Assembly: GCA_023252015.1 (NCBI GenBank)
Contig: JAHEXS010000092.1
Coordinates: 1 to 5,160 of the forward strand
Origin: Candidatus Nitrosotenuis sp.
Lineage (GTDB): Archaea > Thermoproteota > Nitrososphaeria > Nitrososphaerales > Nitrosopumilaceae
DNA length: 5,160 nt
Direction of reading: 5' to 3'
Part shown: positions 1 to 5,160 of the stretch, piece after piece
Layout of the letters: each line of letters begins with the position of its first letter
How positions within the stretch are numbered: position 1 is the first letter of the stretch
Program-made: the position numbers and the translations under genes
The notes under the pieces: generated by a model
Seen by the model: only the letters and a program-made list of their open reading frames with translations
What the model was told of the DNA's origin: nothing
Database searches by the model: none

Positions 1-428
1 TAAAAGACAGGGATACTGCAGATGCAATAATCGAAGTAAGGGAGCTTAATGACGGACCGCTTGACAGGATTTATTATTTACAGGAGATGGTAAAGCGACC
101 TCCACGTGACATACGAGCCATAGCAGTAGGAAATCAAGTTGTAGCTGCAATGTATCGAACTTCAAGTGGCGGTTTTAAGACAAACATAGCACTTGGAGCA
201 GAACCTGTACCTTGTGAAATAACAAAAGAACTAGAAGACATTTGTCTTAAAGCATCAAAAGCAGTAGGTGGAGGAATACTTGGTGTTGATTTAATGGAAG
301 ATGAAAAGCGCGGACTGGTGGTGCATGAAGTAAACAACACCGTAGAGTTCAAAGGCTTGGCAAAAGTGGCAAAAAAGAATATTCCCAAAGAGATGATTAA
401 TTTTGCCGTCAAGTCAGCTATAAGATAA
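1..428 (+). CDS. lysX: LysX-type ATP-grasp ligase, C-terminal part (partial, cut by left edge)
   Basis: Cytoplasmic ATP-grasp (RimK-like) enzyme that joins the amino group of alpha-aminoadipate (or glutamate in ArgX-type relatives) to the C-terminal Glu of the carrier LysW. The frame is open from base 3, giving 141 visible residues. Family members are about 280 aa, so roughly the N-terminal half is missing. An ATG at 87 is internal: the codons before it already read as family sequence. Visible family features are the RPPRDIR...VVAAMYR strand region (bases 96-158), GVDLM with its Asp at 288-290, and the closing HEVNNTVEF motif (about 324-350), whose Glu and Asn are expected Mg-ATP ligands. It leads the operon-like run and is followed 30 nt later by lysY. 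Family assignment is firm. The choice between aminoadipate and glutamate as substrate is not settled by what is visible; the motif has NNTVEF where I recall Thermus LysX having NHTMEF. Confidence 0.88.
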   Translation, partial: KDRDTADAIIEVRELNDGPLDRIYYLQEMVKRPPRDIRAIAVGNQVVAAMYRTSSGGFKTNIALGAEPVPCEITKELEDICLKASKAVGGGILGVDLMEDEKRGLVVHEVNNTVEFKGLAKVAKKNIPKEMINFAVKSAIR

Positions 429-437
429 ATTATACTA
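429..437 (+). promoter_or_regulatory. possible internal TATA-like element before lysY
   Basis: The lysX-lysY gap contains ATTATACTA, centred about 26 nt before the lysY ATG. That is the distance expected of an archaeal TATA box driving a leaderless transcript. A Shine-Dalgarno sequence in the same gap argues instead for translation from a longer, cotranscribed mRNA. A/T-rich gaps produce such matches easily, so this is a weak call. Confidence 0.2.
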
Positions 438-447
438 TGTTATGCTA

Positions 448-453
448 GAGGAG
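448..453 (+). promoter_or_regulatory. Shine-Dalgarno site of lysY
   Basis: GAGGAG lies 5 nt before the ATG at 459 and complements the 3' end of 16S rRNA. It is the clearest ribosome binding site in the window and fixes the lysY start. Confidence 0.7.
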
Positions 454-458
454 TATCA

Positions 459-1511
459 ATGAGAGTAGGAGTAATAGGCGCATCAGGTTATGTTGGTGGA
501 GAAATGCTAAGGCTACTTGTAAGTCATCCCAAAGTCGAAATTGCAATGATCACATCAAGGCAGTATGTTGGAGAATATGTTTCAAGAATACAACCAAGTC
601 TGAAAGGATTTATTGATTTGACATTTTCCGAGCTTGATTATGATAAACTGTCAGACAAGTGCGATCTAGTTTTTACCGCAGTTCCGCATGGAACAGCAAC
701 TGAGATAGTCAAGGCTCTGTATGATCGTGGAATGAAGGTAATCGATCTTAGTGCAGATTATCGACTACACAATCCAGCTGATTATGACAAATGGTACGGT
801 TGGCAACATCCGCATCCAGAGTTGTTAGCAAAATCAGTTTTTGGAGTACCAGAGATTCATCGCGAAGAAATCAAAAAAGCACAACTTGTTTCTTGTCCTG
901 GATGCATGGCAGTAACATCACTTTTAGCTCTTTATCCTCTCATAAAAAAGGACATAATTGACACCGAACACATCATCGTTGATTCGAAAATCGGTTCGTC
1001 AGGAGCCGGAGCAGGTTCAGTTGCAGGTACACATCATGCAATGAGATCTGGTGTCATCAGACCATACAAACCAACAAAGCACCGACACACTGGAGAGATA
1101 GAACAGGAGCTAAGCATAGCAGCTGGAAAAAAGATCAAAGTATCAATGAGTCCACACGCAGTTGATATTGTAAGAGGAATCTTGTGTACAAATCACACAT
1201 TCCTTACAAAACAAGTAACTGAAATGGATCTTTGGAAGATGTATCGCGAGCAATACCAAAATGAAAAATTCATCAGACTGATCAGAGATAAAAAAGGATT
1301 CTACAAATTCCCAGATCCAAAGTTTGTAGTAGGATCTAATTTCTGCGATGTGGGATTTGACATGGACGAAGACAACAACAGATTGGTGGTATTATCAGCA
1401 TCAGACAATCTCATGAAAGGAGCTGCAGGTTCTGCAATACAAAACATGAATGTAATGGCAGGCTTTGATGAGATGGAAGGTCTTCACTATTCACCACTAA
1501 CACCTGTGTAA
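459..1511 (+). CDS. lysY: LysW-aminoadipyl/glutamyl phosphate reductase (LysY/ArgC family)
   Basis: NADPH-dependent reductase, related to ArgC, that converts the carrier-bound acyl phosphate (LysW-aminoadipyl-6-phosphate, possibly also LysW-glutamyl phosphate) to the semialdehyde. The 350 aa product has the normal family length. Residues 4-15 hold the nucleotide-binding start GVIGASGYVGGE. The catalytic thiol is C149 in SCPGC (145-149), and the conserved HTGE with catalytic His is at 210-213. A SGAGAG stretch follows the catalytic region, in the LysY style. The start is fixed by GAGGAG 5 nt upstream. The gene lies 30 nt after lysX and 4 nt before lysZ, so cotranscription is likely. Genome annotations often call such genes argC (N-acetyl-gamma-glutamyl-phosphate reductase). 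The neighbouring LysX and LysZ-type kinase favour the LysW-linked substrate. Whether it also serves arginine synthesis, as in Sulfolobus, is inference. Confidence 0.93.
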   Translation: MRVGVIGASGYVGGEMLRLLVSHPKVEIAMITSRQYVGEYVSRIQPSLKGFIDLTFSELDYDKLSDKCDLVFTAVPHGTATEIVKALYDRGMKVIDLSADYRLHNPADYDKWYGWQHPHPELLAKSVFGVPEIHREEIKKAQLVSCPGCMAVTSLLALYPLIKKDIIDTEHIIVDSKIGSSGAGAGSVAGTHHAMRSGVIRPYKPTKHRHTGEIEQELSIAAGKKIKVSMSPHAVDIVRGILCTNHTFLTKQVTEMDLWKMYREQYQNEKFIRLIRDKKGFYKFPDPKFVVGSNFCDVGFDMDEDNNRLVVLSASDNLMKGAAGSAIQNMNVMAGFDEMEGLHYSPLTPV

Positions 1512-1515
1512 AAAA

Positions 1516-2316
1516 ATGATCACAATTAAGATCGGAGGAAGCGTTGTAGATGGCCTTCATCCCTCAACAATTTCTGACCTCAAAAAAATATCACAACAAG
1601 AAAAAGTAATTCTAGTTCACGGTGGAGGAAAAGAAGTAACAAGGATTTCAGAAGCACTTGGCAAAGAACAGAAATTTATTGTCTCTCCTGGTGGAATTAA
1701 AAGTAGGTACACTGACAAAGAGACTGTAGAAATTTTTACCATGGTAATGTCAGGCAAGATAAACAAGATGATTGTCGGCATGCTGCAAAAAAATGGAATA
1801 AATGCAGTAGGATTATCAGGTGTTGATGGGAAAATCATCCAAGCAGAACGCAAAAAGAAGCTTGTTGTAATTAACGAAAAGGGTCGAAAAATGGCAATAG
1901 ATGGAGGATATACAGGAAAGATAAAGGATGTAAACACCGGCCTGATAAAATCAATCTTGGATCAAGGATATGTTCCAGTCATATCGCCAATAGCTATTAG
2001 CGAAGAGTTTGACTTTCTTAATGTGGACGGTGACAGAGCTGCCGCATATGTTGCGGGAAAGATGCAGTCAGACAAAATTTTGTTTTTGACCGATGTTGAT
2101 GGATTATTGATGGATGGCAAGCTTGTCAAGAATCTGACTTTGGTAGAGGCAAAAGAGATGCTTCCAAAAATTGGATTTGGAATGGAAAAGAAAGTTCTTG
2201 CAGCAACTGAGGCACTAGAGATGGGTGTCAAACAAGCTCTCATCTCAAATGGACAGAGAGAAAACCCAATATCAGTAGCTATTGCAAATGACAATTGCAC
2301 GGTGATTTCAAAATGA
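1516..2316 (+). CDS. lysZ: LysW-aminoadipate/glutamate kinase (LysZ/ArgB family)
   Basis: Amino-acid-kinase-fold enzyme that phosphorylates the side-chain carboxylate of LysW-bound aminoadipate (and possibly glutamate) with ATP. The 266 aa product is full length. Motifs in order are KIGGS (5-9), the HGGGK glycine loop (35-39), SRYTDKET (63-70), NVDGDRAAA (169-177), LTDVDGL (191-197) and GMEKK (222-226), which supplies nucleotide-binding lysines. SRYTD and NVDGDRAAA match the LysZ branch; acetylglutamate kinases usually have RVTD and an N-[IV]-NAD-type segment there. The ATG starts 4 nt after the lysY stop in an A-rich stretch with no Shine-Dalgarno, so ribosomes probably reinitiate after lysY. 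The 3' end overlaps lysJ by ATGA. Annotation pipelines may label it argB. Confidence 0.93.
   Translation: MITIKIGGSVVDGLHPSTISDLKKISQQEKVILVHGGGKEVTRISEALGKEQKFIVSPGGIKSRYTDKETVEIFTMVMSGKINKMIVGMLQKNGINAVGLSGVDGKIIQAERKKKLVVINEKGRKMAIDGGYTGKIKDVNTGLIKSILDQGYVPVISPIAISEEFDFLNVDGDRAAAYVAGKMQSDKILFLTDVDGLLMDGKLVKNLTLVEAKEMLPKIGFGMEKKVLAATEALEMGVKQALISNGQRENPISVAIANDNCTVISK
2301..2306 (+). promoter_or_regulatory. Shine-Dalgarno site of lysJ, inside the end of lysZ
   Basis: GGTGAT, complementary to the 16S rRNA 3' tail, sits 6 nt before the ATG at 2313. It supports that ATG over the TTG at 2295, which would add six residues of unlikely N-terminus and has no comparable site. Confidence 0.55.
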
Positions 2317-3488
2317 CTGAAGATGAATTCATGGGAAATATTTACCAGAGGTTTCCCGTTACTGTAGAGCGAGGTCTTGGAGTCCACGTATGGGACATCA
2401 ACGGAAAAGAGTATATCGATTGTATGGGAGGATATGGAGTTGCACTTGTTGGTCACAGAAATCCACGTGTAGTAAAAGCTCTACAAGATCAGCTTGAAAA
2501 AATAATTACAGTACATAGTTCACTTTACAACAAGACGCGTGAAGTATTTCTTGAAAATTTGATCAAGATTGCACCAAAAAGCTTGAGCCAGGTTTACCTA
2601 AACAACAGTGGAACAGAAGCTGTCGAAGCCGCAATAAAATTTGCAAGAAAGTTTACCGGAAAAAGCGGGATGGTGGCAATGAATGGTTCTTATCACGGAA
2701 AATCATTTGGTTCTCTTTCGTTAACATTTAATCCAAAATATCGCAAGGCATTCGAACCACTTGTCGAGAAAGTTTCTTTTTCTACATTTGGTGATATCGA
2801 AGCATTAAGATCAACTGTAAACTCTGACACTGCGTTTATCATATTAGAACCAATCCAAGGAGAAAGTGGAATTCATGTTGCACCAGATGGATTTCTCCAA
2901 AACGTAAGAAAACTATGTGATGAAAAAGGAATATTGTTGATCTTTGATGAAATTCAAGCTGGACTTGGAAGGACTGGAAAGATGTGGGCAGGAGAACACT
3001 GGAACACAACTCAAGACATCATGTGTCTTGCAAAAGGCATAGCAGGTGGAGTACCTATGGGAGCCACACTTGTTAGACCAGACATACTTGCATGCATAGG
3101 AAAAGGAGAGCAATCCTCAACCTTTGGAGGAAACCCTCTCTCATGTGCAGCAGGAATCGCTACAATACAGGCCCTAACTCAGGATGGATTAGTTGATAAT
3201 GCAGCAAAGATGGGAAAGAAATTCCGAGAAGGATTAGAAAGACTAAAAGAAAAACACAAGATAATTCGAGAAATTCGTGGCAAAGGACTTATGATTGGAG
3301 TAGAGATGAAATTTGAAATCAAGGACATCTTGTTTGACGGAATAGCAAACGGTGTATTGTTTTTGTATTCTGGAAAAAACATACTCAGATTGCTTCCTCC
3401 ACTTGTCATTTCAGAATCAGACATAGACAAAGCTTTAGAAGTACTAGACGCAGTATTAGACAGAGAGGAAAAACGCAGAAATGTCTAG
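2313..3488 (+). CDS. lysJ: LysW-gamma-lysine/ornithine aminotransferase (LysJ/ArgD family)
   Basis: Class-III PLP aminotransferase that converts the LysW-bound semialdehyde to LysW-lysine (or LysW-ornithine) using glutamate as amino donor. The 391 aa product is full length. NNSGTE (97-102) forms the phosphate-binding loop. The Asp that pairs with the PLP ring nitrogen is D212 in FDEIQAGLGRTG. The Schiff-base lysine is K241 in CLAKGIAGG. The STFGGNPLSCAA segment (codons about 3117-3152) is also typical of ArgD/LysJ. The chosen ATG overlaps the lysZ stop as ATGA and has GGTGAT 6 nt upstream; an in-frame TTG at 2295 is the rejected alternative. The last 8 nt overlap the regulator gene. Sequence alone separates LysJ from ArgD or ornithine aminotransferase poorly. 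The LysX-LysY-LysZ neighbours carry that part of the call. Confidence 0.92.
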   Translation: MTEDEFMGNIYQRFPVTVERGLGVHVWDINGKEYIDCMGGYGVALVGHRNPRVVKALQDQLEKIITVHSSLYNKTREVFLENLIKIAPKSLSQVYLNNSGTEAVEAAIKFARKFTGKSGMVAMNGSYHGKSFGSLSLTFNPKYRKAFEPLVEKVSFSTFGDIEALRSTVNSDTAFIILEPIQGESGIHVAPDGFLQNVRKLCDEKGILLIFDEIQAGLGRTGKMWAGEHWNTTQDIMCLAKGIAGGVPMGATLVRPDILACIGKGEQSSTFGGNPLSCAAGIATIQALTQDGLVDNAAKMGKKFREGLERLKEKHKIIREIRGKGLMIGVEMKFEIKDILFDGIANGVLFLYSGKNILRLLPPLVISESDIDKALEVLDAVLDREEKRRNV

Positions 3489-3900
3489 AGACAAAACAGA
3501 TGATGCCATAATTGAAATCCTAAAAAAAGATTCTAGAGAATCTTTTGTAGAGATAGGACAGAAGCTCAGTCTTTCAGAATCAGCAGTAAGAAGAAGAGTG
3601 AAAAATCTTATTGACGGCGGAATGATAAAAAAATTCACAATAGAGACAGGTGACGCAAATGCAACCAGTGCAATCATTTTGATCTCAGTTGATTCTTCAA
3701 TAGACACATCAAAAGTTTCTGCAAAACTGACAAAGCTTCAAGGAGTGCACACTGTTTATGAGATAACAGGTCAGTATGACATTGCAGTAATAATAAGAGC
3801 TCCAACTATTACTGACATTAACGCATGCATCGATTCTCTACGCAAGGTTCCAGGTGTGTTTGATACCAACACTGTTATCATTTTGCGTACTGTAACCTAA
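3481..3900 (+). CDS. Lrp/AsnC-family transcriptional regulator (LysM-like)
   Basis: Small DNA-binding regulator of 139 aa, the usual Lrp length. Residues 1-50 form the winged helix-turn-helix: a DAIIEILKKDSR opening helix, then the HTH at about 21-44 with recognition helix SESAVRRRVKNL. Residues 62-137 form the RAM ligand-binding/oligomerisation domain, with the signature ITGQYD at 95-100. Members bind amino acids and act as dimers or octamers. The gene overlaps lysJ by 8 nt and has a GAGAGG-like purine stretch (3463-3468) 12 nt before the ATG, so it is probably cotranscribed with its targets. The Sulfolobus regulator LysM is an Lrp protein that controls the LysW-pathway genes in response to lysine. 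Position makes an equivalent role likely here, but orthology was not tested. Autoregulation and control of the downstream homocitrate synthase promoter are inferences. Confidence 0.9.
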   Translation: MSRDKTDDAIIEILKKDSRESFVEIGQKLSLSESAVRRRVKNLIDGGMIKKFTIETGDANATSAIILISVDSSIDTSKVSAKLTKLQGVHTVYEITGQYDIAVIIRAPTITDINACIDSLRKVPGVFDTNTVIILRTVT

Positions 3901-3917
3901 AAACGAAATTCAGATAC

Positions 3918-3922
3918 TTTTT
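3918..3922 (+). terminator. possible weak T-run terminator after the regulator gene
   Basis: Five T's lie 18 nt after the regulator's stop codon, followed by CCC. Archaeal RNA polymerase can terminate at short T-runs without a hairpin, and no convincing hairpin precedes this one. A second run of six T's at 3998-4003 lies inside the next promoter and could also stop read-through. Both are short. Confidence 0.25.
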
Positions 3923-3968
3923 CCCAACTAAGACGAAAAACGATACTAAAGATATCAAATCAGACGAT

Positions 3969-4011
3969 TCTAGTACGAATATGTTTATATCCAGTGATTT
4001 TTTGTACTAGA
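3969..4011. repeat. 8-bp perfect inverted repeat bracketing the promoter (candidate operator)
   Basis: TCTAGTAC (3969-3976) is matched exactly by its reverse complement GTACTAGA (4004-4011), with a 27-nt spacer and arm centres 35 bp apart. The left arm ends 7 nt before the TATA box, and the right arm covers the region just upstream of the expected transcription start. The loop is too long for a good hairpin, so a pair of protein-binding half-sites is the more natural reading. The obvious candidate binder is the Lrp-type protein encoded just upstream. Confidence 0.5.
3984..3990 (+). promoter_or_regulatory. TATA box of the homocitrate synthase gene
   Basis: TTTATAT is centred at about 3987, some 31 nt before the ATG at 4018. 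With the usual archaeal TATA-to-start distance of about 26 nt, transcription would begin near 4013, leaving a leader of about 5 nt. There is no Shine-Dalgarno before the ATG, which fits a nearly leaderless mRNA. Confidence 0.6.
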
Positions 4012-4017
4012 TCAGCA

Positions 4018-5160
4018 ATGGATGATCCGAATTACTACGCATATCAGTATAACGCTATGGGAACAAAACCAAAGAAGATTCATGTCTTAGATAGTACTCT
4101 AAGAGAAGGAGAACAACATCCAGGAGTTACTTTTTCAAACAAGCAACGAATCCAGATTGCATGGATGCTTGATTATTTTGGAGTTGATCAGATAGAAATT
4201 TCTCCAGTGGTATCTAGTGATCACAAAGAAGCAACAAAAACAATAATCAAACAAGGATTGAAAGCAGACATCGTAGCGCATGTTCGTGCATTAAAAGAAG
4301 ATGTTGATGTTGCACTTGATTGTGATGCAGTATGGATGGCAACATATCTTGGCATGTCAGACATTCATCTAAAAGACAAATTAAGAATTTCAAGAGAAGA
4401 GGCTTTACGCAGAGCTGTTGAAACAGTGGAGTATGCAAAATCACATGGTTTGAAGATGAGATTTACTATGGAAGATGCAAGCAGAGCAGAGCCAGCATTT
4501 TTAATTAAAATGTGTAAAGCAATTGAAGAAGCTGGTGTAGACAGAATCAGCATTCCAGACACTGTTGGCATCATGCGACCAATAGGAATGTACAATCTTG
4601 TAAAAGCAGTGAGAGATCAAATAAAAATTCCACTTGATGTGCACTGCCATAATGACATAGGATTTGCATTAGCAAATGCTTTTGCAGGATGTGATGCAGG
4701 AGCAGATCAGATTCACACAACCATTGATGGAATTGGTGAAAGAACTGGCATACCTGCACTAGCAGAAACTGCAGTTGCACTTAGTTATCTTTACAAATCT
4801 CCAAACAATTTCAGACTAGACATGTTAATGGATCTTTCAAGATTAATCGAGCAATATACCACCATCAGACCCTATGATTCCAAACCAATAGTAGGTTCAA
4901 CAGCCTACAAGCACAAGGCAGGAACACACCTAGCTGCAATTCTACGAAACCCTGCAGCGTACGAACCAATCGAACCCAAAGTAGTTGGAAACAGACGGAG
5001 AATAGTGTTTGGTGAACTGGCAGGTAAAAACGGTGCAGCGTATCTCATGTCACTTTTGGGTCTAGCCCAAAATGATGAAGATGCAAAAGCAGTAGCGGCT
5101 GGACTAAAGAACTTGCGCATGGGCGATTTGCTTGAAATTCCACTTGATGATAGGCTTGAA
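4018..5160 (+). CDS. lysS: homocitrate synthase (partial, runs off right edge)
   Basis: Acyltransferase that condenses acetyl-CoA with 2-oxoglutarate to homocitrate, the first step of the AAA route to lysine. The reading frame is open from 4018 to the last base: 381 codons, no stop. It has a TIM-barrel DRE-TIM metallolyase fold. The opening DSTLREGEQ (25-33) provides the catalytic Arg (R29), the metal ligand Glu (E30) and Gln. FTMEDASR is at 149-156. H209 and H211 in HCHND are the other metal ligands. GIGERTGI (239-246) favours homocitrate synthase over isopropylmalate synthase, which has GERAGN. HKAGTH (299-304) holds the catalytic His. A Tyr-rich extension of about 20 residues precedes the conserved core. 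The ATG at 4057 is a possible later start, but the TATA spacing favours 4018. The missing end may hold only a few residues or, as in Sulfolobus LysS, a further RAM domain. 2-isopropylmalate or citramalate synthase are less likely alternatives. Confidence 0.88.
   Translation, partial: MDDPNYYAYQYNAMGTKPKKIHVLDSTLREGEQHPGVTFSNKQRIQIAWMLDYFGVDQIEISPVVSSDHKEATKTIIKQGLKADIVAHVRALKEDVDVALDCDAVWMATYLGMSDIHLKDKLRISREEALRRAVETVEYAKSHGLKMRFTMEDASRAEPAFLIKMCKAIEEAGVDRISIPDTVGIMRPIGMYNLVKAVRDQIKIPLDVHCHNDIGFALANAFAGCDAGADQIHTTIDGIGERTGIPALAETAVALSYLYKSPNNFRLDMLMDLSRLIEQYTTIRPYDSKPIVGSTAYKHKAGTHLAAILRNPAAYEPIEPKVVGNRRRIVFGELAGKNGAAYLMSLLGLAQNDEDAKAVAAGLKNLRMGDLLEIPLDDRLE

Larger units (their letters stand above)
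3901..4017. other. 117-nt intergenic region between regulator and homocitrate synthase
   Basis: This is the only sizeable non-coding gap in the window. It is strongly A/T-rich, has no start-to-stop gene and no tRNA-like fold. It holds short T-runs, a TATA box and an inverted repeat, listed separately. It marks the break between the lysX-to-regulator run and a separately promoted gene. Confidence 0.8.

Noticed and set aside
134..412. 92-aa open frame on the - strand
   Set aside because: It lies wholly antisense to the LysX coding region, whose family motifs are clear. The translation shows no domain and has no start signals.
87..428. A complete 113-aa gene starting at the ATG at 87
   Set aside because: The same frame is open back to base 3 and reads as LysX-like sequence, so this ATG is an internal methionine of a truncated gene.
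1617..2456. Two minus-strand open frames (1617-1937 and 1962-2456) opposite lysZ and the start of lysJ
   Set aside because: They are low-complexity Ser/Phe/Ile-rich translations typical of the reverse strand of A/T-rich genes. The + strand carries unmistakable kinase and aminotransferase motifs.
2913..3707. Minus-strand open frames opposite lysJ and the regulator gene
   Set aside because: Each is a shadow of a well-supported + strand gene, with no recognisable motif or ribosome binding site.
3969..4011. Hairpin terminator formed by the inverted repeat
   Set aside because: The 27-nt loop contains the TATA box, and no T-run follows the right arm. An operator is the better reading.
4247..5120. 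Four minus-strand open frames in the last 900 bases
   Set aside because: They lie inside the homocitrate synthase reading frame, which is open from 4018 to the end with its metal and catalytic motifs in order. That frame is easy to miss because it has no stop in the window.
1..5160. Mobile element, CRISPR array, tRNA/rRNA gene or defence system
   Set aside because: No transposase, long terminal repeats, regularly spaced repeats or RNA-gene signatures were seen. All the space is accounted for by biosynthetic genes and one short promoter region.

Overview
The window looks archaeal, most likely an ammonia-oxidising Thaumarchaeota/Nitrososphaerota lineage (Nitrosopumilus-like). The reasons are the A/T-rich composition, the Sulfolobus/Thermus-type LysW-dependent amino-acid pathway, an Lrp-family regulator embedded in it, and a TATA-box promoter placed for an almost leaderless mRNA. 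The lineage is inferred from protein flavour and was not tested by a search.

Layout: everything lies on the + strand and is tightly packed. Bases 1-3900 form one operon-like run. It starts with the C-terminal half of the ATP-grasp ligase LysX, cut by the left edge. Then come LysY/ArgC-type reductase, LysZ/ArgB-type kinase, LysJ/ArgD-type aminotransferase and a small Lrp/AsnC regulator. Junctions are +30 nt, +4 nt, a 4-nt ATGA overlap and an 8-nt overlap. After a 117-nt intergenic region with its own promoter, a homocitrate synthase gene begins at 4018 and runs off the right edge without a stop.

Function: homocitrate synthase commits 2-oxoglutarate and acetyl-CoA to the alpha-aminoadipate (AAA) route. 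LysX then attaches the amino group of AAA (or glutamate, in the arginine version) to the carrier protein LysW. LysZ phosphorylates, LysY reduces and LysJ transaminates the carrier-bound intermediate. LysW, the releasing hydrolase LysK and the homoaconitase/homoisocitrate dehydrogenase steps are not in view. In Sulfolobus the YZJK enzymes serve both lysine and arginine synthesis, so dual use is plausible here.

This is a known pathway and I do not see a new system. The most interesting non-coding signal is a perfect 8-bp inverted repeat that brackets the TATA box of the homocitrate synthase gene, just downstream of the Lrp-type regulator gene. It is a good candidate operator.
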